The notes under the pieces are model-generated. The model was not told the DNA's origin. It searched no databases and saw only the letters and a list, made by a program, of their open reading frames with translations. A stretch of DNA of 64,000 nt. Source: Polynucleobacter sp. AP-Ainpum-60-G11. GTDB lineage: Bacteria; Pseudomonadota; Gammaproteobacteria; Burkholderiales; Burkholderiaceae. Made by a program: the position numbers and the translations under genes. The DNA lies in contig NZ_CP061318.1 of the NCBI RefSeq assembly GCF_018688375.1, forward strand, positions 868,001 through 932,000. The letters are read 5' to 3'. Positions within the stretch are counted from its first letter, which is position 1; every line of letters starts with the position of its first letter. Positions 47,763-57,080 of the stretch are shown one piece after another.

Positions 47763-49295
47763 ATGAAGGAAATCATTCAACAGCTAGAAGCAAAGCGCGA
47801 GCTTGCCAGATTAGGTGGGGGGCAAAAGCGTATTGCTGCTCAGCATTCCAAAGGCAAGCTCACTGCACGTGAGCGTATTGAGCTCTTGCTAGATGCTGGC
47901 ACCTTTGAAGAGTGGGATATGTTCGTTGAACATCGTTGCCACGATTTCGGCATGGCCGATCAAACTGTTCCAGGTGATGGCGTTGTTACTGGCTACGGCA
48001 TGATCAACGGCCGTCTGGTGTTTGTTTTCTCTCAAGACTTTACTGTTTTGGGTGGATCACTCTCTGAAGCCCATGCTGAAAAGATTTGCAAGATCATGGA
48101 TCAGGCGCTGAAGGTGGGCGCACCTGTGATTGGTTTAAATGACTCTGGTGGCGCGCGTATTCAAGAGGGTGTTGCTTCATTGGGTGGCTACGCTGAGATT
48201 TTCCAGCGCAACGTGACTGCCTCCGGAGTGATTCCACAAATTTCTTTAATCATGGGCCCATCAGCTGGCGGCGCTGTGTATTCCCCAGCCCTTACGGATT
48301 TCATCTTTATGGTGAAAGACAGTTCTTACATGTTTGTTACTGGTCCTGAAGTGGTGAAGACAGTAACGCATGAGGACGTCACTGCAGAGGAATTAGGTGG
48401 TGCCGTAACGCATTCGACAATTTCAGGCGTTTGTGATTTGGCTTTTGATAATGACGTTGATGCCATCATGATGCTCCGTCGCTTCTTTAACTATCTCCCA
48501 TTATCGAATCGCGAAAAGCCGCCGATGATCAATGGTGCGATGCGCACTGAAGAGCCTGATTTCTCACTCGATACATTAGTGCCTAGCAACCCAAATCAAC
48601 CTTACGATATGAAAGAGTTGATTGAGAAGATCGTTGATGATGGCGAGTTCTTTGAACTTCAACCTGATTATGCTAAGAATATCTTGATCGGTTTTGCTCG
48701 CATGGAAGGCCGTTCAATCGGTATCGTTGCTAATCAGCCTTTAGTGTTGGCAGGTTGTTTAGATATCAAGGCCTCCATTAAAGCGGCTCGCTTTGTTCGT
48801 TTTTGCGATGCCTTCAATATTCCAGTAGTTACTTTGGTGGACGTACCTGGATTTATGCCAGGTACATCACAAGAATACGGCGGAATTATTAAGCATGGTG
48901 CAAAGTTGCTCTACGCCTACGCAGATTGCACTGTTCCTAAAGTCACTCTGATCACCCGCAAAGCCTACGGCGGCGCCTATGACGTGATGGCTTCTAAACA
49001 CTTGCGTGGTGACGTTAACTTTGCCTGGCCTTCTGCTGAAATCGCAGTAATGGGACCTAAAGGGGCTGTTGAAATTATCTTCCGCGAAGAGAAGTCGGAT
49101 CCAGCAAAAATTACTGCACGTGAAGCTGAGTACAAAGCCAAGTTTGCAAATCCATTTGTGGCGGGTCGACGTGGCTACATTGATGATGTGATCTTGCCAC
49201 ATGAGACACGTAAGCGTATCTCACGCTCTTTGGCCATGCTCAAAGATAAAGAACTCACAAACCCACCGCGTAAACACGGCAATATTCCTCTTTAA
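47763..49295 (+). CDS. Propionyl-CoA carboxylase, beta (carboxyltransferase) subunit
   Basis: Transfers CO2 from biotin to propionyl-CoA to give methylmalonyl-CoA. Crotonase-fold motifs: [83 protein letters not shown] and [10 protein letters not shown]. Start at ATG 47763 with GGGAG upstream; 510 aa. Most similar to PccB-type, as context with mutase says. It starts 10 bases after meaB. Confidence 0.93.
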   Translation: MKEIIQQLEAKRELARLGGGQKRIAAQHSKGKLTARERIELLLDAGTFEEWDMFVEHRCHDFGMADQTVPGDGVVTGYGMINGRLVFVFSQDFTVLGGSLSEAHAEKICKIMDQALKVGAPVIGLNDSGGARIQEGVASLGGYAEIFQRNVTASGVIPQISLIMGPSAGGAVYSPALTDFIFMVKDSSYMFVTGPEVVKTVTHEDVTAEELGGAVTHSTISGVCDLAFDNDVDAIMMLRRFFNYLPLSNREKPPMINGAMRTEEPDFSLDTLVPSNPNQPYDMKELIEKIVDDGEFFELQPDYAKNILIGFARMEGRSIGIVANQPLVLAGCLDIKASIKAARFVRFCDAFNIPVVTLVDVPGFMPGTSQEYGGIIKHGAKLLYAYADCTVPKVTLITRKAYGGAYDVMASKHLRGDVNFAWPSAEIAVMGPKGAVEIIFREEKSDPAKITAREAEYKAKFANPFVAGRRGYIDDVILPHETRKRISRSLAMLKDKELTNPPRKHGNIPL

Positions 49296-49309
49296 GGCGC
49301 CGATAAATC

Positions 49310-51346
49310 ATGACTACGAAAATGTTTAAGAAAATTTTGATTGCTAACCGCGGTGAGATTGCTTGCCGTGTGATGAAAACCGCCAAGAAGATGGGCATTA
49401 AAACCGTTGCCGTCTACTCTGAAGCAGATAAAGAGGCACGTCATGTGCAGATGGCTGATGAAGCTGTTTGCATAGGGCCTGCACCTTCACGCGAATCCTA
49501 CTTAGTAATGGACCGCATCATTCAGGCATGCAAAGATACTGGTGCGGAAGCGGTTCATCCAGGCTACGGTTTCTTGTCTGAGAATGAGCAATTTGCACGT
49601 CGTTGCGAAGAAGAAGGCATTGTTTTTATTGGCCCTAAGCATCAGTCAATTGCAGCCATGGGCGACAAGATCGCCTCTAAGAAGCTTGCATTAGAGGCCA
49701 AGGTTAATACGATCCCTGGATTTAATGAGGCAATTGAGAGGGCTGAAGATGCCGTCAAGATTGCTCAAGGCATCGGCTATCCAGTCATGATTAAGGCATC
49801 TGCAGGCGGTGGCGGTAAAGGCTTGCGTGTCGCGTTTAATGACAAAGAGGCATTCGAAGGATTTACAGCATGTCGTACCGAAGCTCTCAACAGCTTTGGC
49901 GATGATCGTGTTTTCATTGAAAAGTTTGTTGAAGGGCCGCGTCATATTGAGATCCAGGTGTTGGGCGACGCTCATGGCAATGTGGTGTATTTGGGTGAGC
50001 GTGATTGCTCTATTCAGCGACGCCATCAAAAGGTGATCGAGGAGGCGCCATCCCCATTTATCGATCCCGCTACACGCAAGGCGATGGGTGAACAAGCCGT
50101 TGCATTAGCTAAGGCCGTGAACTATCAATCTGCGGGTACTGTCGAGTTTGTTGTAGGTAAAGATAAGTCTTTCTACTTCCTCGAAATGAACACGCGCTTG
50201 CAAGTTGAGCATCCCGTAACTGAAGGTATTACTGGCTTAGATTTAGTTGAGCAAATGATTCGTGTTGCTGCTGGCGAAAAGTTAGCATTTAAACAAGAAG
50301 ATATTAAGCTCAACGGTTGGTCTATGGAATGTCGTATTAATGCGGATGATCCGTTCCGCAATTTCTTGCCATCTACCGGCCGTTTAGTGAAATATCGCCC
50401 TCCGGAAGAGTTAGATGGTGTGCGTGTAGATACCGGTGTCTATGAGGGCGGCGAGATTCCAATGTATTACGACTCGATGATTGCCAAATTAATTGTTCAT
50501 GGCAAGGATCGTACGGAAGCAATTGAAAAGATGCGCGCTGCCTTGAATGACTTTGTGATTCGCGGCATTCATTCGAATATCCCTTTTCAGGCAGCCTTAT
50601 TGCAGCATCCCCGCTTTGTGTCTGGTGACTTCACTACCGGCTTTATTGCTGAAGAGTATCCAGATGGTTTCAAAAAGGACTCCGTTCAGCCAGCAGACCC
50701 AAAACGTTTGGCAGCCTTGGCAGCATTTATGCGTTATCGCTACCTTGAGCATATAAAGATGATCGATGGTCAATTGGCTGGTCATGAGATGACGATCGCG
50801 AAGAAATTTGTCGTGGTGACTGGATCTCGTGTTGGATCAAATGAAGAGATCCAAGAGATTCCAGTTCGCGTTGATCTGAAGGAGGGTGTTTACTCTGTCT
50901 ACATTGAAGAGGCGAGTGATGTCAGTCGCTACAACATTGTCAGCAATTGGCGCCCAGGCGAACTGTGTTTGCGTGCAACTATTAATGGCACCCATAAGAT
51001 CACTGCACAAGTTGAGCGTAAGGGTGTTAAATACGCTCTTGTTTTGGATGGTGCGCATTACGAGTGTATGGTCTTGAGCCCCCTAGGTGCAGAGCTTCAA
51101 CGTCGCATGTTAGTCAAAGTTCCACCAGATACTTCTAAGTTAGTTATGTCCCCAATGCCTGGCCTCTTGACCAATATTTCAGTCAAAGTTGGCGAAGCAG
51201 TTACTGCCGGACAGAAATTGGCTGCGATTGAAGCCATGAAAATGGAAAACACTTTAGTTGCCGCTCAGGATGGCGTGGTTGCAGAAATCTGCGCCAATGT
51301 GGGCGAAAGCTTAGCGGTTGATCAATTGATTATTCGCTTCGAATAA
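49310..51346 (+). CDS. Propionyl-CoA carboxylase, alpha (biotin carboxylase/carrier) subunit
   Basis: ATP-dependent carboxylation of biotin, partner of the beta subunit. N-terminal [21 protein letters not shown]-grasp [32 protein letters not shown]; the last 75 residues form a biotinyl domain with EAMKMENTL. The middle BT domain ([16 protein letters not shown] to [14 protein letters not shown]) joins it to the beta subunit. 678 aa. Start at 49310 with MTTKMFKK, or MFKK four codons later. The gene lies 15 bases after the beta subunit. Confidence 0.94.
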   Translation: MTTKMFKKILIANRGEIACRVMKTAKKMGIKTVAVYSEADKEARHVQMADEAVCIGPAPSRESYLVMDRIIQACKDTGAEAVHPGYGFLSENEQFARRCEEEGIVFIGPKHQSIAAMGDKIASKKLALEAKVNTIPGFNEAIERAEDAVKIAQGIGYPVMIKASAGGGGKGLRVAFNDKEAFEGFTACRTEALNSFGDDRVFIEKFVEGPRHIEIQVLGDAHGNVVYLGERDCSIQRRHQKVIEEAPSPFIDPATRKAMGEQAVALAKAVNYQSAGTVEFVVGKDKSFYFLEMNTRLQVEHPVTEGITGLDLVEQMIRVAAGEKLAFKQEDIKLNGWSMECRINADDPFRNFLPSTGRLVKYRPPEELDGVRVDTGVYEGGEIPMYYDSMIAKLIVHGKDRTEAIEKMRAALNDFVIRGIHSNIPFQAALLQHPRFVSGDFTTGFIAEEYPDGFKKDSVQPADPKRLAALAAFMRYRYLEHIKMIDGQLAGHEMTIAKKFVVVTGSRVGSNEEIQEIPVRVDLKEGVYSVYIEEASDVSRYNIVSNWRPGELCLRATINGTHKITAQVERKGVKYALVLDGAHYECMVLSPLGAELQRRMLVKVPPDTSKLVMSPMPGLLTNISVKVGEAVTAGQKLAAIEAMKMENTLVAAQDGVVAEICANVGESLAVDQLIIRFE

Positions 51347-51354
51347 GGCATGCC

Positions 51355-51819
51355 ATGACCAAACCATTCAAGATATTAGGTATTCAGCAAATTGCGATTG
51401 GAGGCGAAAATAAAGATCGCCTCCGTAAGCTTTGGGTTGACATGCTCGGCTTTGACTATAAGAGCACTTTTGTCTCTGAGCGTGAAAACGTCGACGAGGA
51501 TATTTGCGCAATTGGTACCGGTGCGCATGAGATAGAAGTAGATCTCATGCAGCCTTTTGATATTGAAAAGAAGCCAGCCGTTCATCAAACACCTCTCAAT
51601 CACATTGGCCTATGGGTGGATGATCTACCAAAGGCGGTAGAGTGGTTATCTGCGCAGGGCCTGCGCTTTGCCCCTGGCGGTATTCGCAAGGGTGCGGCAG
51701 GTTATGACATTACCTTCGTACATCCCAAAGGTAATGAAGAATTTCCTCTTTGCGGTGAGGGCGTGTTAATTGAGCTTGTTCAGGCTCCACCGGATATCAT
51801 TGCGGGTCTGAGTTCATAA
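51355..51819 (+). CDS. VOC-fold protein, likely methylmalonyl-CoA epimerase role
   Basis: A 154-residue vicinal-oxygen-chelate protein with two beta-alpha-beta-beta-beta units. [18 protein letters not shown] carries the His expected in the second module, and [10 protein letters not shown] the terminal Glu metal ligand. In the first module the usual metal-binding His is Gln (IQQIAIGG). From context (last gene of the mutase-carboxylase unit) it should racemise methylmalonyl-CoA, but the missing His is a departure from known epimerases. It lies eight bases after the alpha subunit. Confidence 0.75.
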   Translation: MTKPFKILGIQQIAIGGENKDRLRKLWVDMLGFDYKSTFVSERENVDEDICAIGTGAHEIEVDLMQPFDIEKKPAVHQTPLNHIGLWVDDLPKAVEWLSAQGLRFAPGGIRKGAAGYDITFVHPKGNEEFPLCGEGVLIELVQAPPDIIAGLSS

Positions 51820-51837
51820 GAAGTTAGAGAGTCCAAA

Positions 51838-52560
51838 TTGACACGTATATTGGCCATCGACACCTCCTCAGCTTGGTGTTCGGTGGCTTTATCTTTAGAT
51901 GATGCGCCACCATTAGTTCGCCACCAAAAGGTGTCGGCTGGCGCTAGCCAACTCTTACTGCCATGGGTTGAAGAGTTGCTGTCGGAGGCTTCGATCGAAC
52001 TTTCTTCCTTGGATGCGATTGCGATTGGGAATGGTCCTGGAGCTTTTACAGGGGTACGCTTGGGTGTCGCGGTTGTCCAAGGCTTGGCAATTGCTGCCAA
52101 GTTACCAGCACTTGCTGTAGCGAGTCTGGATGCAATTGCCAGTCAACTTGTTCTATCGCCTGCGTTTGTTTCTTCTGGTGCTCACTCTTTTGTTGTGGCG
52201 CTTGATGCCCGCATGGGTGAGGTTTATTGGGCTAGCTATAGAACTACACAGAATGCATTGCCTCAACGCCAGGGTGATATTCATTTAAGCGCTCCAGAAG
52301 GAATAGATCTGGCCAATATCGAATTTCTGGCAGGTAGCGCAATTACAGAATTTGGCGAGCGTGTATTTGCTTCTATACCCAAGACTTTAGCAAGCTCTCA
52401 TTTGGATTCTGAAATTGGTGTGAATGCTTTGGGCGTACTAGCTTGTGCCCAAGCAATGTGGAGCCAGGGTTTGCAACAAGATGTACACCTACTAGAGCCT
52501 CTGTACATCCGCAATAAGGTTGCTTTCACCTCGTTTGAACGCAGTCAACAGCATGGTTAA
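51838..52560 (+). CDS. tsaB: tRNA threonylcarbamoyladenosine biosynthesis protein TsaB
   Basis: Partner of TsaD in making t6A at position 37 of ANN-decoding tRNAs. ASKHA fold motifs: RILAIDTSSAWCSVALSL, VSAGASQLLLPWVEELL, AIAIGNGPGAFTGVRLGVAVVQGLA, SLDAI. TTG start (51838). 240 aa. It overlaps rimI by eight bases. The group tsaB-rimI is a common pairing. Confidence 0.92.
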   Translation: MTRILAIDTSSAWCSVALSLDDAPPLVRHQKVSAGASQLLLPWVEELLSEASIELSSLDAIAIGNGPGAFTGVRLGVAVVQGLAIAAKLPALAVASLDAIASQLVLSPAFVSSGAHSFVVALDARMGEVYWASYRTTQNALPQRQGDIHLSAPEGIDLANIEFLAGSAITEFGERVFASIPKTLASSHLDSEIGVNALGVLACAQAMWSQGLQQDVHLLEPLYIRNKVAFTSFERSQQHG

Positions 52561-53098
52561 TACCTCTCCATCAGAAAAAGCCAGTACAGAGGGGGTTTCA
52601 GAACTCTCCTTTCTTCCAATGACTGTTGCTGATTTGGATTCAGTCTTGGCGATTGAATCTGTTTCTCATATTCACCCATGGACTCAGGGTAATTTCACAG
52701 ACTCATTGGCTGCAGGTCATTGGGCTTATTGTGTAAGACCACAATTGTCAGATGCGGTAGAGGGAAGTTACTTGGATCCAGAGATTCTCTGGGCCTACTG
52801 TATTTTGTTTCCAGCGGTTGATGAGTTGCATCTGCTGAATATCACTGTTTCCCCAAAATTGCGTCGTCTAGGTATTGGTATCAAGATGATGAATGCAATC
52901 GAAGGGGTAGCAGCTCAACAAAATATGCCTCGAATCATTCTTGAGGTGCGCCCCAGCAATGCTGCAGCCTTAAAGCTCTATCAAAGCCTGGGTTATGAGC
53001 AGATAGGTATTCGTAAGAATTATTATCCAGTTGATGCCGCCAGTGGATTGCGTGAAGATGCTCTCGTATTAGCTAAATCGATTAAGCTTATGGCATGA
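52553..53098 (+). CDS. rimI: Ribosomal-protein-alanine acetyltransferase RimI
   Basis: GNAT acetyltransferase that modifies the N-terminus of ribosomal protein S18. Motifs: AIESVSHIHPWTQGNFTDSL, ISVSPK-type strand (LLNITVSPKLRRLGIGIKMM with the acetyl-CoA loop RRLGIG), ILEVRPSNAAALKLYQSLGYEQIG and RKNYYPV. Start at 52553 where the Met overlaps the tsaB stop; the longer frame begins inside tsaB. 181 aa. Confidence 0.92.
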   Translation: MVNTSPSEKASTEGVSELSFLPMTVADLDSVLAIESVSHIHPWTQGNFTDSLAAGHWAYCVRPQLSDAVEGSYLDPEILWAYCILFPAVDELHLLNITVSPKLRRLGIGIKMMNAIEGVAAQQNMPRIILEVRPSNAAALKLYQSLGYEQIGIRKNYYPVDAASGLREDALVLAKSIKLMA

Positions 53099-53655
53099 AT
53101 ATGAGTACAAACTCCACATTTCTGAAAGAGATGGGCATCACCGAATGGACATCGCGTGATGTCGATCCTGAGCAAGCTCATGTAGTGGTTGCCGCTGAGA
53201 TAGAGCAACATCATGCTAATCAAATGGAAGCTACATCACCGGCTGAGGTTGAAATCCATGAGCGTAGATCTGCTGGGGTATGGTGGTTCTTTGGCAATAA
53301 ACCTCAAGGTGATGCAGAGGTGCTTTTCCAGAACACCATTCGGGTTCTGGGTTTAACTCCGCAGGAGTGGTCTTGGAAAAATCCTTCGGAAAAATTCAAC
53401 CCAGAACATTTTCCACAAGATGGAACTCCTATTGTGGCTTTGGCATTTGGCGGGAGTGCTGCCCAGCGATTGTCGGGTGAGCGTGATGCGCTACCTGAAC
53501 TGCGTGAAACTGTTTTGGCAATCAATGCCGACGGTGCAGAAGATCTCCCCTTGATTGCTACTTTTGAGTTAAATCAACTGATTGCCAAACCACAGGATAA
53601 GGCGCTATTTTGGCAAGATCTGTTGCTGGCTAAATCGGTATTGCAAAACATCTAA
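53095..53655 (+). CDS. Candidate DNA polymerase III psi subunit (HolD-like)
   Basis: A 186-residue protein whose start overlaps the rimI stop. In E. coli holD lies immediately before rimI. Near its N-terminus FLKEMGITEWTSRD resembles the E. coli psi LGITQWSLRR. A region IRVLGLTPQEWSWKN fits psi RALTVSPDQVLQL, and the end LIAKPQDKALFWQDLLLAK fits the psi ANPTARAALWQQI. A middle FPQDGTP/PLIATFELN fits the same layout. It lacks uracil-glycosylase motifs (GEAPG) that other betaproteobacteria have in this slot, although the stretch VWWFFGNKPQG is where motif A would be. The alternative is a dead glycosylase relative. Confidence 0.6.
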   Translation: MNMSTNSTFLKEMGITEWTSRDVDPEQAHVVVAAEIEQHHANQMEATSPAEVEIHERRSAGVWWFFGNKPQGDAEVLFQNTIRVLGLTPQEWSWKNPSEKFNPEHFPQDGTPIVALAFGGSAAQRLSGERDALPELRETVLAINADGAEDLPLIATFELNQLIAKPQDKALFWQDLLLAKSVLQNI

Positions 53656-53664
53656 GCTTTTCGC

Positions 53665-54984
53665 TTAATGCTTGTGCTCACCAATTAAATGCATTGAGTC
53701 ATATTCAGCTTGGTTGGCGCGGTGTCGTTTAATCACCAGCCACATGATTGCGCTGACGGCGACACCAAAACCAATGATTACCGCCTGAATAGGTGCATCT
53801 AGCCAAATCAATCCAGAGTAAATCAAAAGCATCATCAATACGGAAATATTTTCATTGAAGTTTTGCACTGCAATCGAATGACCAGCTGACATTAAAACGT
53901 GTCCACGATGCTGAAGCAGTGCATTCATCGGCACCACAAAGTAGCCAGCAAGCCAACCAACCAATATTAATAAGAAATAGGCTGGCACTAAATTGAGTGA
54001 GATTTCAAATTTGCCAATAGTCCAAATGGTTGTGTTGGGAAGCATGTCTGAGTTGTAGATCGCCATAACGCAGACCACTAGGCCCATGGCAATGCCATAA
54101 GGTAGGACCTTGAGGGAGTTGCGAAGCGGAATGCGCCAGGCAGCCCATACAGCTCCTCCAGCGACGCCCACAGCAGATATCGCCTGAAGGATAGCTCCTT
54201 GCGATAAGGTCATGTGTAAGGCAACCTGAGCCCACTTAATGACAATAAATTGCAAAGTAGCGCCAGCACCCCAAAACAAGGTGGTTACAGCTAATGAGAT
54301 TTGCCCTAGGCGATCATCCCAAAGCGTCTTAAAGCACACTGCAAAATCCTTAACCAACTCAATTGGATTAGTCTTTTGGGACTCGTAGCGCGCTCCAGTA
54401 TCTGGAATACGGAGGTTGATCAGGGCTGCCAGTACATAAATCATCATGATGATCAGGATGGCGGATTCAGCAGCAGTATCAATGCTGGTTTCTAGTACAG
54501 GCACATCAAAAGCTAAGAGGCTCTGAGATACCGATTTACTAATGAGGACGCCTCCAAGTACCGTGCCCATAATGATGGAGCCAACGGTCAGGCCCTCAAT
54601 CCAGCCATTAGCTGCAACCAGCTTTTCTGGTGGTAGTAGTTCGGTCAGGATGCCGTATTTAGCTGGAGAGTAGGCGGCAGCACCTAGGCCCACAATGGCA
54701 TAGGCCAGTAGGGGGTGACTGCCAAACAGCATAACCACACAACCAATAAACTTAATCGTATTGGTAATGAACATCACATTACCCTTGGGTCGCGAATCCG
54801 CAAAGGCTCCGACAAAGGCTGCTAGCAATACATAGGAAAGAACGAAGAATAATTTGAGTAAAGGAGTCATCCAGGCCGGAGCGCTAAGCTGTACCAAGAG
54901 GGCGATTGCTGCGATCAGCAATGCGTTATCAGCAAGCGACGAAAAAAATTGCGCCGCCATAATGATGTAAAAACTACGGTTCAT
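53665..54984 (-). CDS. lplT: Lysophospholipid transporter LplT
   Basis: MFS-type transporter that flips lysophosphatidylethanolamine into the cell for re-acylation. 439 aa with about 12 membrane segments. Family signs: MAAQFFSSLADNALLIAAIALL, PLLKLFFVLSYVLLAAFVGAFADSRPKG, GLGAAAYSPAKYGILTELLPPEKLVAANGWIEG. No aas-type acyltransferase gene is next to it here, unlike in enterobacteria. Convergent with the psi-like gene, and divergent from alr. Confidence 0.92.
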   Translation of the reverse strand: MNRSFYIIMAAQFFSSLADNALLIAAIALLVQLSAPAWMTPLLKLFFVLSYVLLAAFVGAFADSRPKGNVMFITNTIKFIGCVVMLFGSHPLLAYAIVGLGAAAYSPAKYGILTELLPPEKLVAANGWIEGLTVGSIIMGTVLGGVLISKSVSQSLLAFDVPVLETSIDTAAESAILIIMMIYVLAALINLRIPDTGARYESQKTNPIELVKDFAVCFKTLWDDRLGQISLAVTTLFWGAGATLQFIVIKWAQVALHMTLSQGAILQAISAVGVAGGAVWAAWRIPLRNSLKVLPYGIAMGLVVCVMAIYNSDMLPNTTIWTIGKFEISLNLVPAYFLLILVGWLAGYFVVPMNALLQHRGHVLMSAGHSIAVQNFNENISVLMMLLIYSGLIWLDAPIQAVIIGFGVAVSAIMWLVIKRHRANQAEYDSMHLIGEHKH

Positions 54985-55034
54985 TCGTACAATCTAGTCA
55001 TTACTGTAATTAAAACATGAAAGGAGGGGTGGAT

Positions 55035-56159
55035 ATGAGTACGTCGGCTAATCGCTTGATTAAAAGGCCAATTCTGGCAACTATACACACTGACGCCTTT
55101 CGTCATAATTTAGGCCGTATTCGTGAACTCGCTCCTGAATCCAAGATTTGGTCGGTTGTAAAGGCTAAAGCCTATGGCCACTCTCTGGAGGCAGCTTACA
55201 AAGGGCTTGAGTCCACGGATGGCTTTGCTTTATTGGATATTGCGGATGCACAATGGTTAAGAGAGCATGGTTGGGAAGGTCGCATTCTTCTCCTGGAGGG
55301 CCTTTTTAGCCAGCAGGAACTGGAATTGGCTATAAAACTTCAATGCGATCTCGTTGTACATAGTGAGAAGCAAGTCGTTTGGTTGGAGTCCACCATGAAT
55401 CACTCTGGCCATCCCATTAGCGTATTTTTAAAGCTGAATTCCGGAATGAACCGGATGGGTTTCAGGCCAGAGCAGTACCGCACTGCCTTTCATCGTTTGC
55501 ATGCTGCTGGATATCACCTGCATCACATGACCCATTTTGCCAATGCCGATCAGGTAGATCATGCGCCATCAGTAGGCGAGCAAATGGAGTGTTTTGAGAA
55601 GGCTATTGAGGGATTACAGGCGCCGACTTCATTGGCTAATTCAGCGGCAATTTTGTGGCACCGTAATGCGCTAGGGGATTGGGTTCGCCCTGGGATTTTG
55701 TTGTACGGAGTTTCTCCAACTGGCGTACATGCTGACATTGTTCGATCTGAGTTTCAACCTGTAATGCAGTTACGTAGCGAAATCATTGATATTCAGGAAC
55801 TAAAGAAGGGCGATCATGTTGGTTATGGTGGCCGCTATGAAGCTCCGGAAGATATGCGTATTGGTGTGATTGCCTGTGGGTATGCCGATGGCTACCCTCG
55901 TCATGCAGAAGATGGAACTCCGGTTTGGGTCGATGCTGCTGATGCCCAAGGTGAAGGCATAGTCTGCCCGGTTGTTGGACGTGTCTCCATGGACATGTTA
56001 ACGATTGATTTGCGAGAAGCACCCAATGCCAAGATCGGGAGCGTAGTCGAACTATGGGGTCAGCAAGTGCCGGTAGATGATGTAGCTCAGATGAGTGGCA
56101 CCATTGGCTATGAATTGATTTGCGCCTTAGCGCAGAGAGTGCCAGTAGTCATCAAGTAA
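55035..56159 (+). CDS. alr: Alanine racemase
   Basis: PLP enzyme supplying D-alanine for peptidoglycan. Lys in VVKAKAYGHSLEAAYKGL (PLP), later RPGILLYGVSP, and Tyr in VGYGGRYEAPEDMRIGV with VVGRVSMDMLTIDL. Start at MSTSANRL (55035): AAAGGAGG is eight bases upstream, within codons of the alternative ATG at 55017, so that upstream ATG cannot be the start. 374 aa. Divergent from lplT. Confidence 0.95.
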   Translation: MSTSANRLIKRPILATIHTDAFRHNLGRIRELAPESKIWSVVKAKAYGHSLEAAYKGLESTDGFALLDIADAQWLREHGWEGRILLLEGLFSQQELELAIKLQCDLVVHSEKQVVWLESTMNHSGHPISVFLKLNSGMNRMGFRPEQYRTAFHRLHAAGYHLHHMTHFANADQVDHAPSVGEQMECFEKAIEGLQAPTSLANSAAILWHRNALGDWVRPGILLYGVSPTGVHADIVRSEFQPVMQLRSEIIDIQELKKGDHVGYGGRYEAPEDMRIGVIACGYADGYPRHAEDGTPVWVDAADAQGEGIVCPVVGRVSMDMLTIDLREAPNAKIGSVVELWGQQVPVDDVAQMSGTIGYELICALAQRVPVVIK

Positions 56160-56179
56160 AGCAGTGCTACTTGATGACT
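56147..56179. terminator. Hairpin between alr and bamD
   Basis: AGTCATCAAGTA and TACTTGATGACT form a perfect 12-bp stem with a 9-base loop. The left arm lies in the last codons and stop of alr. It is placed for both converging transcripts. No T-run follows, so if it terminates it would be less typical. Confidence 0.55.
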
Positions 56180-56187
56180 CTTGAAGT

Positions 56188-57060
56188 TTACTTATTCCAG
56201 ATCTGCCACCAGCGACGTTCTTTTTGAACGCGTTGACCAGTAATCATCATCTGGCTGTCTGGGAAATTTAACTTAAATACACGCAGCGAGTCATTACTCA
56301 GATCAGTCATGCCCAGCTTCTCGTAAGACTTCGTGAGAAGGTAAAGCGCTTCTTCAACAGCAGGAGCGCGATCATAATCACGAATAACGAGTTGCGCTCT
56401 ATTGGCGGCAGCAAGATAGGCGCCACGTTGATAGTAGAAGCGGGCTACGATCACATCTGCTTCCGCTAGCGAGTTCACGATATAACGCATGCGGTCTAAG
56501 GAGTCGGGCGCATATTTGCTATCGGGGAAACGCTCAACCACTACCTTGAATGACTCAAAAGCTTCTTTAGCTGCTTTTGGATCGCGCTCACTTAAATCTT
56601 GCCCAGTAAATTTACCTAACCAACCCAAATCATCATTAAAGCTGATTAAACCCTTGAGGTAGTAGCCGTAATCTAAATTGGGGCTACCTTGATGAAGCTT
56701 GATAAAGCGATCAATCGCCACTTGAGCCTGAGCTTGCTCTTGGGCCTTCCAGTAACAGTAGGCTGCATTAATTTGTGCTTGCTGTGAGTAGGGCCCAAAA
56801 GGAAAGCGACCCTCGAGTTTTTCAAAGTACTTACCGCACTTTGCATAATCGGCATCTTTAAGCTTGTCGGTTGCCTCTGAATACAGCTTGGTCTCAGACC
56901 AAATATCAGCATCATCTTTTTGGCCATCACTACCTGCACATCCACTGAGAACGAGGCAGGCAGCGCCAGCACCAATAAATAATGTAAGCAGGGATTTTTT
57001 GGAAGATACCCCAATGCTGGCAGCAAGCCTTAAACTGGCGTCTGTAATAACGTCCGACAT
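56188..57060 (-). CDS. bamD: Outer membrane protein assembly factor BamD
   Basis: TPR lipoprotein of the BAM complex. Lipobox LVLSGC (Cys about residue 42 from start 57060), then five TPR-like helix pairs: LYSEATDKLKDADYAKCGKYFEKLEGRFPFGPYS and so on (given in part, residues 59-92) and NYLKGL-type DYGYYLKGLISFN, ending WWQIWNK. Start at MSDVITDASL (57060) because the longer start at 57087 overlaps the divergent rluD start. 290 aa. Confidence 0.93.
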   Translation of the reverse strand: MSDVITDASLRLAASIGVSSKKSLLTLFIGAGAACLVLSGCAGSDGQKDDADIWSETKLYSEATDKLKDADYAKCGKYFEKLEGRFPFGPYSQQAQINAAYCYWKAQEQAQAQVAIDRFIKLHQGSPNLDYGYYLKGLISFNDDLGWLGKFTGQDLSERDPKAAKEAFESFKVVVERFPDSKYAPDSLDRMRYIVNSLAEADVIVARFYYQRGAYLAAANRAQLVIRDYDRAPAVEEALYLLTKSYEKLGMTDLSNDSLRVFKLNFPDSQMMITGQRVQKERRWWQIWNK

Positions 57061-57080
57061 AACTAAAAGGCTCTTTAAGC

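Noticed and set aside
49691..50095. A 134-codon minus-strand frame inside the carboxylase alpha gene
   Set aside because: Antisense to the ATP-grasp part of a complete gene; composition is that of a shadow frame.
53653..53667. TAAGC-TTTTC-GCTTA repeat between the psi-like gene and lplT
   Set aside because: Only 5-bp arms, no T-run; probably chance.
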